In this document: piece by piece, positions 1-11,800 of the stretch
How the letters are laid out: each line of letters starts with the position of its first letter
How positions within the stretch are numbered: position 1 is the stretch's first letter
Assembly (NCBI GenBank): GCA_030762175.1
Contig: CM060833.1
Span: forward strand, 72,455,501 to 72,519,500
Length of the DNA stretch: 64,000 nt
Direction: 5' to 3'
From: Metallyticus violacea
Taxonomy: Eukaryota; Arthropoda; Insecta; Mantodea; Metallyticidae
The notes under the pieces: generated by a model
The model's input: only the letters and a program-made list of their open reading frames with translations
The model's database searches: none
What the model was told of the DNA's origin: nothing
Program-made: the position numbers and the translations under genes

Positions 1-825
1 TCAAGTATCAAAAAGATAGTATAGCATTCCTTTATCATTATTGACTCTTAAGTATTACGTAATCTTGAATGTAGAAATTAATTTTTAATTAATTTTATTC
101 ATCATTATATTGTGCAAGACTGGGTGAATATGAAGACTAGATCCAACCCTAATTCCTATGAGCCACCTGGTTGACTCTCTGTTTGTTTAATAATAAATGG
201 CTGATTAAGATTCATAGGTTTCTCACAAACCTGTTAGTTATTACATTTTCCTTATACTTTAAATTCCAGAACCTTCCTGCACAAATTTAAAATTCCAAGC
301 ATATTTTCTTTTAAAACATAGGAATCATGCAATGGCTAAAAATTGCCTTTTTTTCTCCCTCCAGAAGTGAAAACTTCTTTCAGCATTTGTTTGATAATTG
401 GCTACTTTAGCACCCATAGTTTGGAAAGTAATAAATATTTTATTGAAATTAATTAATAAAGCAGTATGAATTTGAATTTATTGGCCTTTACATCAACATA
501 CAATTTTAAATACTATAATAAGACTAAATCTTCATCAATTCCATAATAATAACTGACAATATAAAATTAATACATATTATTATGACTCTATTACAATATT
601 TTAAATCTAGACACAACATCCAACTATTATCCTTTACTTGTGAGTTACTTATTTCCTTAGAACTATACACACACTTAACACCCAGATTATTGGTGTATAA
701 TAATCCTATTTCTAATGCTAATATAACCCCACCCCTATTCAATTTATCAGTCAAACTGTCTGGCCATTCTTTATCATTTCTCCCTCACTTTCCCTAAATA
801 CACTGTAAAGGCATAAATTGTTTCA

Positions 826-826
<1 letters not shown>

Positions 827-872
<46 letters not shown>
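827..872. repeat. (TTA)n microsatellite
   Basis: Uninterrupted TTA repeat, about 15 units, immediately upstream of a SINE head region. Confidence 0.95.
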
Positions 873-873
<1 letters not shown>

Positions 874-954
874 CTTCTAAGGTTATACTTCTTTTTACAT
901 TTCCTTCCATCATTCTCTTCATCATTCTTATCCATTTTTCTCTAACTTTATCAC

Positions 955-1220
955 GGGTGGCCAAGGTTGTTAAGATGTAGACTCGTGAGCGGGAGGGCTG
1001 GGGTTTGAATCCCACCAGGACCATCCTCCCTGACTGAGGTTTTTTCCAGGTTTTCCTCAGTCCTCATAAATGGCAAATGCCGGGATGGTACCCTAAACTT
1101 GGGCCTGGAAAGATTCCTTCCTTAAAAATAAATCCTTTCCCAATTTATCATTTCATCTTATATCATCAGTGCTCATCGCCTGTGGTGCCTCTGTAGCAAA
1201 AACGGGCGTTAAACACTATT
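955..1220 (+). mobile_element. tRNA-derived SINE, family A, near full length
   Basis: Head GGGTGGCCAAGGTTGTTAAG with a B-box-like GGTTTGAATCCC, a body with CCTCCCTGACTGAGG and TTTTCCTCAGTCCTCAT, and the tail GGGCGTTAAACACTATTC. The same order of blocks recurs at 2671-2937, 8989-9159, 27976-28210, 50621-50879 and 59571-59828, so this is a dispersed family of about 265 bp. Confidence 0.85.
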
Positions 1221-1700
1221 CTTTCATTCTAATGTTACCTAAATAGTTTCCTTTCATTTTTATGTCTTTCTCTCCTTTTACAGTTAAAATCTTCCTAATT
1301 AAAATTTCCCCATCTAAACTTTCCCCTTTTTTTATTCCAAACCTTTTCTCTCCATAACATTGTTTGATTACAATATAATAAACAATGAAAATCTGTATTG
1401 GTTTCTCCACACATTAAACAATTTCCTATTCCTTTATCATATCCTAATCCTTTTACATTCATAACTCCAGTTCTAGCCCTAGCAAACCCTTCTTTACCTG
1501 CCTTATCACATTGTTCCATATTTTTTCCCTACCCCATGCTATTTTTATTCCCCTATAAACTCTCAATAAAATCTTTTCACCTAAACTACTAATTACTTCT
1601 TGTCATTCAATATTTTCCAATCTTAGATTTATTTATTTCCAAAATCCACTGTTTCTGGTATTTCCTATTTATTCATACTTTTTCCAAACCTATCTGTTGC
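1216..1700 (-). mobile_element. LINE 3' remnant with a CCHC-type tail
   Basis: Minus-strand translation reads GVMNVKGLGYDKGIGNCLMC then GETNTDFHCLLYC. The C-x2-C-x7-H-x4-C spacing is typical of the zinc-knuckle tail after the reverse transcriptase of some non-LTR retrotransposons. The frame shifts around 1400 and continues as a lysine-rich segment. No RT domain remains. Assigned from the tail motif alone. Confidence 0.4.
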
Positions 1701-2081
1701 AAAATCTCCTGCACTTTTAAATATTATGATTCATTCCACTTAAATTTCTCTTGTATTCTTAAAACATTCTTTAATAATATCATTCTTTTCTAATGTGGTA
1801 ATTCATACTTCACAGAATGAAGCAGTAAGAAGAATTAGCCTTTCATATTTTTTCAATGAAATGGCAGAACATTCACTATGTCATCTATCATTGTATGACA
1901 TGACCTCCATTTTAAAGAGCCAGAAAACAATTAATGGAATGTGATGGTGAGTAGCAGATATGTCAGGATAGGTGTTGGATAACAAACATTTCTTTACTAT
2001 TCTCTTACATGAGGAATGACAGAATATATGGCAGTTACATTCAGAATATATTAGTTCTTTCCCATTCTTACAAATACTTAC

Positions 2082-2243
2082 CCCTTGAACATGTGAGGCA
2101 TCTCCTGAGAGTCTTGCACATAATACTCCAACACTATTGCGTTCTTCATCAAACCATGCTACCTCTTGATGCAAGATGGCTTTAAATGTTGCAGCACGTA
2201 GTCGAGCTGTAAGTCGTACTCCAGCCAAGCCAAGCATGTACAT
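2082..2243 (-). CDS. ABCB1: ABCB exon 17, residues 795-848, start of third intracellular arm; last exon in window
   Basis: Acceptor ttgtgtacag, donor gtaagt (2081-2076), phase 0 both ends. It encodes [20 protein letters not shown] then [20 protein letters not shown] and [14 protein letters not shown]. This matches the family segment (AGExLTxRLRxxxFxxxLxQDVxWFDDxxNxxGALTxRLxxDAxxVxG). The next expected exon begins with the conserved ATGxRxG-type sequence. It is not found in bases 1-2075, so the gene is cut by the window edge. Confidence 0.95.
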
Positions 2244-5200
2244 CTGTACACAATAATTGCATTTGATGAAATTTGCAAAAAATTACTTTGAAAACAATTT
2301 CATAAATGATAGTATAGAAAATCACATAATTAAAAGCATTGTATGATTGAGTCGAACTACACACTCTTATTGCTCCACTTAATTGTTTATAATATGCAGT
2401 TTATTATTTTTTTTTTTACATATTATAACAAGTGGAGCAATAAGAGTATGTAGTTCGACTCAATCATAGAATGATGTTAGTTATATGGTTAGCTTCACTG
2501 TCCAGGTTCCAATTAACATTTCTAATTAATAAATAGGCCTTTGAGCCTGCAAGGAACAGATGGCATGGATAAATTTGCTACTTATTATAAACAAGTAATG
2601 GAGCATTTGTATCCATCATATACTTCTTGGAGGATGACAATAAATTTCACTTAAACTTGAACAAGATTAGTAGTGCTTAACGCCCGTTTTTATTATTGAA
2701 CAGGCGGTGGACACTGATGATACATGAGATGAAATTATATATTGTGAAAGGATATTATTAAGGAAGGAAACGTTCCAGGCCTAAGTTTAGGGTACCTCCC
2801 CGGCATTTGCCAGTTATGAAGACTTAGGAAAACCTAGCAAAAAAAACCCAGTCAGGGAGGACGGTCCTGGCAGGATTTGCACCCCAGACCTCCTGCTCAC
2901 AAATCTGTGCCTTAATGATCTCGGCCACCCATAGAGGTAAACTTGAACAAGAGTAGTTTGACTCAACACACAATGATCTTAATTATATGATTAGCTTCAC
3001 TGTACAAGTTTCAATTAACATTTCAAGTTAATAGAAAAACACATTTCAGCTATAATGCTCGCTTACCTGTAAAAACATTCCCAGACCTGCCACAATTCCC
3101 ACAACCAGGAATAAGACAGAGAACCAATTGGCCTTAGTTTGTACTTCAACTGGATCACTTAATGATAATACCTACAACAAAAGAAAAAGCTTTAAACCGT
3201 ACATTACAAAACTAACATAGAGAGAGAAAGACTGAAAGTGATAATTGTATTTATTTTTTTTTTCTGATGAGAATTTCTGCTTTTAGGTGGAAAACCTGTT
3301 ACAAGTTTGCATTGGGGGTTGAAGAAATATCGAGTACAAACAGGAAACTCAGAAGAACTAATATGCACATTAACTCTTAATGAAAGATTGAATAGTTTCA
3401 AATACCTGGCAAAGAAAGGTTTGGAGGTAAGAACATAGAAACAAGGATACATCAAGGTAAGAAAGTCACAGACATCTTAAATACATAGTATATGGTGAGA
3501 TAAACATTTCAAGAATTATGAAGAACAGAAAATTATTGCCTTGAAATGGAATGATTAAGGTGTAATATACAGCTATCTCAACTGCAGCAAAGAAGAAATG
3601 AGGACATTTAGATGAATAAATGCTTGTGGGAACATTCAAATAGAGTACAAGAAAGTCTAAAGTGGTTTGGTCACTTTGTGCCTGCCGAAGAACAATGGCC
3701 AAAAGCTACAGATACCACCAATATGAAGAAGAAAAAGGAGAAAAACTGGGAAATTGTGAAAAGAGGATAATCTGGTTGCTGTGAGAGGTTTGAAAGTGGA
3801 GGATAAAGACTTTTGAAAGATAGTAACAACAGGGCAATGTTCATAGTATGTGTATTTGTGCATCTAGTGTAGCAAAAAAAAAGTGATCAGATGACACACC
3901 TATCAATCTCATTTGAATTCAATGCAGCAAAAAGTGCATGTTTTTTTAAAAGTTTATCAATAGAGAGAGGAGATTAAAAAACCCTGTTGCTGTAATTTCC
4001 CTTCATAGGACTGGAAAATTGTTACGTAAAAGTTTTAGATCCTTAAAAACTGAAAAATCAGCATAGCATTGCACCTGTCACATTATCTACCATTTCAGTG
4101 AATGGGACTTTAATAATCATCCAAGATTCAGACACCAACAATATACAAGTGGTCAAAGCAGTGGCAGCACATATTCCATATAATCTAATAATGGAGCAGA
4201 AAGTGATGCCCTTGAGATGAACCTCTCTAGGAGATCAATGTCAAAAGTACTTTGACAAAAGCTTGAACTGAAGAAGCACTGGTGGAATACTAAACTCCAA
4301 AACTGATTCAGCAAAAGCAGTTGAAATGCTTTCCTTGAGTGTTGCATAAACAGCTTTTAATGAATGAAAAATCTTTGACATAAGAGAACTATAATCACCA
4401 AAATGACAAATTGCATGTTTCAACTTCTATTAGGCTCATAAGAGATCCAGGAGAGTTGCTATTCTGTCCTAATGATGTTTGGTGAGGAGTGAGCTATGAT
4501 GGCATCTACCATGCTATTTCTGCCAAGTTGAAGATGATCATAGTGTTTAAAACCATTCTTCTGGGACCTGTTCTCAATGATATGAGAACCACTTTATTCA
4601 AGAATAGTACTGGAGCTTCCAGTAGGATTCTGAATTCACTCATGTGGCAGGATTTGCCCAAACTTGACTTGAGCGAAATATTTCCAATTTTATTTCTCCT
4701 CTAGCTGCTTTTACCTTAACCTTGAGCTATATGGTCAGAGTTTGTAAGAAAATGTATCTGAATAATGAGAGTCTCAAGTACTCCTTGGAGATAACTGTGG
4801 CAGATTTTGTAATCGGCCATTATACTGTCATTGATGAATGGTAAAGAACTGTCTTTTTTCAGTGCCCAGCATAGCATTTCAGAGTGGATTCAGAAATAGT
4901 ATGGCTGTTTTTTGAGCTACTGTACAAACATTTAACAGCAAACCAATTTGTTCTTGGATGAACATACCAGTACCATTAACTTTTTACAGTAAAAAAGGTA
5001 TTTTTTTTTTTTTTTTATTGTGTCAAAAGGTTTTGACATACTTTCTCTCTCTTGCTAATTCCTGGTTGGTACCAAAGTACTACTACAGGTTTTACACCTG
5101 CTTAGACATTCTATCCTGAATATGGTAAACAGCATAAGTCATAATATGAGTGTCATTTTGGCCTTTAAACTGAATTATTCATTTAGATTTCATATATTTG

Positions 5201-8200
5201 CATTTTATTCCTATTTTCTTACTTTGAAACTTTCTGAAGAAGTAAATTATTCCTCAAATTCATTGTTTAGTTTATTTCTTTATATTAATGGGGAATCAGA
5301 AACATGTTTATTCAGATTATTCATATAATACTTAATACTCATAATACTAATTTTATACATACTATATGTATACACTATGTGTGTAAAGGTGTACATTTTT
5401 ACCATGTATATATATTTTGACAGTCATGTTTTAGTTGCTTATGAATTACTTAATGTTGGCAGCTTTCTAAATATGCCACTTAATATGTTTTACACTAATG
5501 TATTCAACATGTTTACACCAACTTCACTTACATAAAACTACGACATGTTTCAGGAGCAATCGCTCCCATCATCAGCTGTTTACCAGCTATTAGTGCAAAC
5601 ATATTGTAGGATATATTATCACTCCATTGTTTACAGCTTTGAAAGTACAATTTATTTAATGCCACTTAATAGTTTGTTGCTATACTGGGATCTTAACACT
5701 GGCAGGGATTGGTTATATATTTATACAATATTAGCATACAGAATCCCTGTACCTATTAACCATATTATTAACTCTATCTAACCATATCTACATTTATCTG
5801 TTGTCTACATTTATCTTTTTAATTAAAAATTACTGTGCACCAAGCAATTTTCAACAGTATTTAGTGGTATGTTTTACTCCTAGCTCATGGTTAGGTTCAC
5901 CCTGGAAGGCAACTGGATCATTGTAAGATTGAAGCTTTAATCTCTGTTCAAACACATTTCTTCACACACAGTGTCCATTTACTTAATGAAAAAACCTAAT
6001 ATTTTATTTTAAATGAGCAAATTCCATTAAGGTATCTAGTGTTGAGAGTCATCCCTTACTTTCTTATTGTAATTTTTACCATATAAAACAGCAAATATGA
6101 GAATATGAAGAGAATAAGAAATTACTTCAGAAGATGATAAGCTGAACACTTGTTGGATACACAGTTACAGGTACATTTTCTCTTCATGGCCAGTATCAAG
6201 TTTTGCAGGGATCTCAACAAGTCTAACGCACTCAGATAACAAATAAGAGGGGTGTATGGATTTGTTTAGTTCATAGGCTCTCAGGTAAGATGTTTACCAT
6301 TTGACTGTTACAATAGCACAGATGTACTTTTCTCTCCTCCCTCCAAGTGCATGTGTATGTGTGCATGCATGCTTCTAACAGTTTTCAGCCGACATAATTG
6401 AGAGGGCATGCATGAAGAAAAACTTGTATGCTTTCCTGTGTTCCAAATTTTAGGAATCGTTGCTCAATTTCATCACCTCATAATATGCATTTAGCATATT
6501 AGCATTAAGCTCAACAATTTTTTGAAAAAGGTAGAAGCTCTAATTACACAATCAATTCTGTACATCTGGAGAAAGTTTGTAGTTATGATAGAAAAATTCC
6601 ATTCTCCGCTTAAAAAACAGTAAGACTATGTACAATAAGTTAATGTATGTACACATAATCCAGAAGTTAAGTAACTAAGGAATGAGATTACCATCCATTG
6701 CTATCTATTGTTCACTTTCTCTTTTTAGAAAATGTTCAAAACAAAAGGAGCAATTCAAAGTTCCCAATTAAATTTGGAGAACAGTCTTTTTGTCTTATTA
6801 CCTTACTTACTTACTTACCCCATAAACTTCACCAAAAAGAACAGCAAATGCAGGTAAACTACAACCCACAAAAGTAGCAGACACACTACCAATGAGAATC
6901 TGCCACCATTCCTTTTTATTAAGACTCATTATTCGACCCAATGGTGCTGCATATTGTTCCTCCTGAAAAAGTTAGTTCACACTTTAGTATTTCAAAATGG
7001 AAAGTTTGAAACTGAATAAGGAAATTCCCCCTCCCACTCATTAAAATGAGTAAGACATTGACAATGCAGTCTTTGAGATCAAGTACATCAAAAAGTTCAT
7101 TAATATCTTTAGAATCTCAGGATACATAGTGTTACTAATATTTTCCAAAATTAGATTTTTATGTTGTTTTTTAAAATGAATCAAATATAATTTCCTTTAT
7201 GTACCTCTTCAATAAGTTGTGTATTATCTATTTCCTTAACTGCTGATGCTTTTAAAGATATTTGTCTTGCGTAAGCTATAGAAGCTGCCTCAGATCTATT
7301 TTCCTGTCTATTTTCTTCTCTCTCCCCAGCACCTGAAAGAGAAAACCGGCATTCTGTATTAATTTCTGAAATGAATGCCTATTTCTAAATTATTGTACAA
7401 GTAAAAGTCAGGGATCATATTTATTGCATTATTTAGCTACCAAAGTTTTAGCAGCTAGATTTGGTATGCCCTAGAAATAAGAGAGTTTAATTTAAGTTTT
7501 TTTCTAAAGGCCAAAAAATAAAGTTTGAAATTATAATTAATCCGAGAGTTTAAATAATGTTCCTTATACTTCACATAAATGTGCTGCTTATGGCAAAAAC
7601 CAATAGCAGTGCACCAACATAGCCATATTATTGGGTATGCAAGAAAGAGATAAGATAGTATGATTAAGCTAGATGAGTTCAGTATATATCATTTTGTGGT
7701 ACCAAGCACTGTGTGAGACATTGAATTACAGTAAATTAGAGGAAGGAAACTGATTTTTTTTCATGTGATAATGGAGAGCAATAATCATAGCTATTTATAA
7801 ACACTAAATAAAATCATTTCTGTTCCTTTTTATCAGCAAACCTGCTTTTTATCACTTGAAGCAAATAAGTTTATAATAAAACTGTTCATAAAAAGGGACT
7901 GGCTAAAATTATATATATATATATATTATATGTATACTTGCAAATTTAATTTTATTACATCTGATAGCTATTATAATATGCTATTTGTATTGTATACAGA
8001 GAAACTAATTCTGGCATTGCTGCATACCTATGATTTGTAGATCCATTCAGCCTTTGAAAGTCATGAAGGAGGTTTGATGCTTAATAAAGGTGCTCATTCA
8101 TTGTTATAAATGAGAAAAAATTCCATTAACTTTCATGCAAGCCTAAGTCAAAATTCATTTGTTAATGCATAAAACAATTGTCTTCCCTTTTTGTCTTTAA

Positions 8201-8782
8201 TTTCTATCAAAATTCTTGTAAATATATAAAACATTTATTTCCACTATTTTCCTTAAAGATTCTATCAAAATTCTAATAGTACATAAAACAATTATTCTCA
8301 AAATTCTGATAGTTAACATATAAAAAAAATGATCTCTTTTTTGTCTTTAAAATTTTATCAGAATTTTCATAGTTAATACAAAATAATTATTTTCCCCTTA
8401 TTTGTCTTTAAGGTAGCAAGAGTTTGTAAATTATTGCATGATACCAGTCACATTTATCTTAAGTGCTACTAATTTGATTAAAAGCTAACATTAATACTGG
8501 AGCAGAAAGTAAGATTTATTTAAATATATAATGTTTATGCAAATTAAGCTTATTTACTCATAATTTCTCTGAATAGGTGAGATGATCATAGGAGATTTAT
8601 GCACCACAAATTAATCAGCATGGTGTATAAAGAATTATAAAGTATGAAATTATATCTGCTTCAACAGGTAATAACTTACTTTGATCAGCAAACAATCATT
8701 GTGACATAATATACCTAAAACAACTTTTCAGTTTACCAAAAAGATATCCATAAAAGTTTAAATGATGATGATGATGATGATG

Positions 8783-8814
<32 letters not shown>

Positions 8815-11800
8815 GATGATGATGATAACTGCTGATACACTAAGACTAAGAGAAACTAAATTTATATTATCACTTGCTGAAAGCATAAGATGATCCATTT
8901 GAGTAATCTTAAATAATAATAAAAAAAAAGCACCAATCATGAACATCCGTGGATTACTGTGCCTGCATATCATTCAACAACCACCATTGGTGGCTAATTG
9001 TTAAGGCATGGAACTTGTGAGTGAGAAGTCTGGGATTTGATTTGTCCTCCCTGACTGAGGTTTTCTTTTCCAATTTATCATTTCATCTCCTGTATCATCA
9101 ATGTCTACTGCCTGTGATGCCTCAGCAGTTAAAAGGGACATTAAACATTATTCAAAAAACTATTATTCTTCACAAAGTCCCAAAGAAAGAAATTGTGTAA
9201 TGTTAGATCTGGAAAATTCAGAGCCACATAATGGTTCATCTTAAATGTACCAGTTATACCAAGTGTATCATCCAGAATGGGTATAAGTTGTACCATCCTG
9301 TTGGAACAAGATAACCATGTTGTTTTCCTGTTACATTTGTGGTTTGTTAAAATTTTTCAAACATGTCTAAGCATGGTCGTGAATGAATTCTTTATATTCT
9401 GGATGATATTGAACACTCCATAAATTATATCATCTTACTGCACATTGGACATTAAGTGTAAGATATAGCCCTTTTCCACTCAAAGGAAATAATAGGGTTT
9501 TCACTTCTCCATATACTTGCATTATACGTATCCACTAGTCCATTAACATGGAAGATTGGTTTGTCAGAAACTATCCATCTATTCAAGAAGTCTTCTTATC
9601 TCTCCATACAATTACATATAATGGATAAAAATACAAAACAATGCCAACGACCAACTGCATAATGCCTGAATATGTTTCATATACCTAGGGTGTTCTAAAA
9701 GCTCTCAGGCTCAAGAAAATACAAGATTTAAGAGAAATGTTTGTTTTTTTCCCTCCACAGTCACCTGTACATCAATACATTTAGTCCAACAAATTTACAA
9801 CTTTTTAATATCATCAGTAAAATAATATTTGTCCAACTGGGAACAAAAATGTTGCTGGAAGTCAAATCCATGGAATATGGTGAATGTGGAAGCACTTGGA
9901 AGCAAAAGTCATGCAATTTTGCAGCAACAATCCCGGATGCATGTGAAAGTGCATTATCTTGATGAAAGAGAACTTTCTCATTCACCAGGGGTGGATGTTA
10001 AGCTTGAATAGCATCCTTCAGTTAGTCCAATGGTGAAGACTAATAGTTCCCAGTGATGATTCTGCCCTTCTGGAGGTAGTCTATGAGCACCTCACCATGA
10101 TAACATGAGAGTACCAGAAGACCGTAGTCATGACTTCTATTACTGATGGAACCATTTTTGCTTTCTTTGGTACACTTTAACCTGTTGCTATCCACTTTTG
10201 GAATGCTCCTTCATCTCTGGCATGTCTTGATGAATCCATGTTTCATCTACTATTATGAAACATGATAAAAACTCATTGGAATTGCTTTAAATAAGTCTAA
10301 ACACTCTTGAACAATGTTCTGTCGAATAAGTTTTTGGTCCATTGTTAACATATGCAGGACCCATCAAGCAGGAAGAGCTCTCATATCCAAAATTTAGGAT
10401 AAAATGTAGCAAGCCTTTTGAGGTTTTTGCAATGTTAGCTATCTCGTGTACCTTCAATCAGCAATTATTGTGAATTTTTGTCACAATTTTGTTGGTCATA
10501 GCAGTTTTAGGATGCCCTAAGTGCTCACCATCTTGAATAGATGTACAACTATGCTTGAACTCAGCAGCCCACTTTTTAACCACCATAAAGGAAGAGAAAT
10601 AATCCTTTAATGTGGAATCAAATTTCTTTTGTATTTCTGTTGGGGTTAAAACCCTTCAAAATGAAGTACTTTATCACAGTTCACATTTCACTTTTATACC
10701 CATTTTGTAGAAAATGTTAAAAATTAGATTGTTTACACAATCATCACAAACATTACATTTATGTGTCTGAAACTTTACAGCAAACGATCTAAAGGATGAT
10801 ACTTAATGGCTATCATATTAATTTGGCCATCTTCTTGACATTCCTGAGTCAAGTCAAGAACTTTTAGAACACACCTTGTATAGCAGAATTTTATTTATTT
10901 CTAATCCTATTTATCAAATGTATGTGACATTTATGAGACTGTTCTTTAGACTTGCTGTCACACCAGTGACAACAGCAGCTCCAGTTTCACAAATATACAT
11001 ACTACTACCAGTATCTGTATTTGTTGCGATATGAAATTGATCTTTAAATTTAACCATTAGTATGTTCCAAGTTAGCATATCCAGTTTCTTCAAACAGATG
11101 AAAACTTCTAGCTTGGAGCCCTCCAAACATAAAATTCATGTAAAAAAAAAACTATGTTGAACTGATAGTTTTAGCTAACCAATGCAAATTTTGTTCAGTA
11201 CTGTGCATTTTGTTTATTCATTTGCTGTCAAACAACTTCTGTTGTTCATTATGCAGTAACAATGATAATACAAAACTCTTGTGTTTTAACATTGTATTAT
11301 AGCTAAATTAATTGTGTATCGCTCCTATTTAGAAATTTTATAGCATTTTATTTTTTCTATTCAAATGGAAAAAATGTACAGACATGCATTTAAGAGAAAT
11401 GAGAAATGAAATGAAAAACTAAAATATATGTAGTAAGATGATTATATAATAATGACATACCTTGTGTAAGAGTAGGATCTGCCATGACTAGTGCATGGTA
11501 GTGACCTTGAAGTTCCATTAGCTCATTGTGCGATCCTTGCTCCACTACCTACAACACCCAACAAATATTTCTTAATGCATAATGCAAATATCTAAAATTC
11601 CAGTATTACCAAAGCATTCTTTCCCTCTTTTAATTCATTCAATCAGCCATCTTGGCACAATACAGTACAGTGGAAAAAGTTGTGTCTCATGTTATGATCA
11701 AGCTATTTAATGTTTAATCATGGTCTTGCATAATCCAATACAAAGGTAAAAGTCATGGAGTTTCAGCAACATGACTTCTAATGTGATATTAATTATTCAT

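Larger units (their letters stand above)
1..2081 (-). other. Intron 17 of the ABCB gene (5' part)
   Basis: AT-rich intronic sequence that runs off the left edge. It contains a (TTA) microsatellite, a SINE and a LINE 3' tail, listed separately. Bases 1-820 and 1700-1990 hold nothing recognisable. No ABCB exon was found in either half. Confidence 0.75.
3172..6818 (-). other. Intron 15 of the ABCB gene
   Basis: 3.6 kb. It contains a possible LINE tail (3640-3790), a possible frame-shifted pseudogene (4060-4860) and a hammerhead-like repeat (5525-5590). Nothing recognisable in 3230-3630, 4870-5450 or 5900-6800. Confidence 0.7.
7333..11460 (-). other. Intron 13 of the ABCB gene
   Basis: 4.1 kb. 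It holds a GAT/TTA microsatellite, a SINE and a mariner element (listed separately). 7400-8750 and 10880-11450 contain only AT-rich sequence without recognisable features. Confidence 0.75.
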
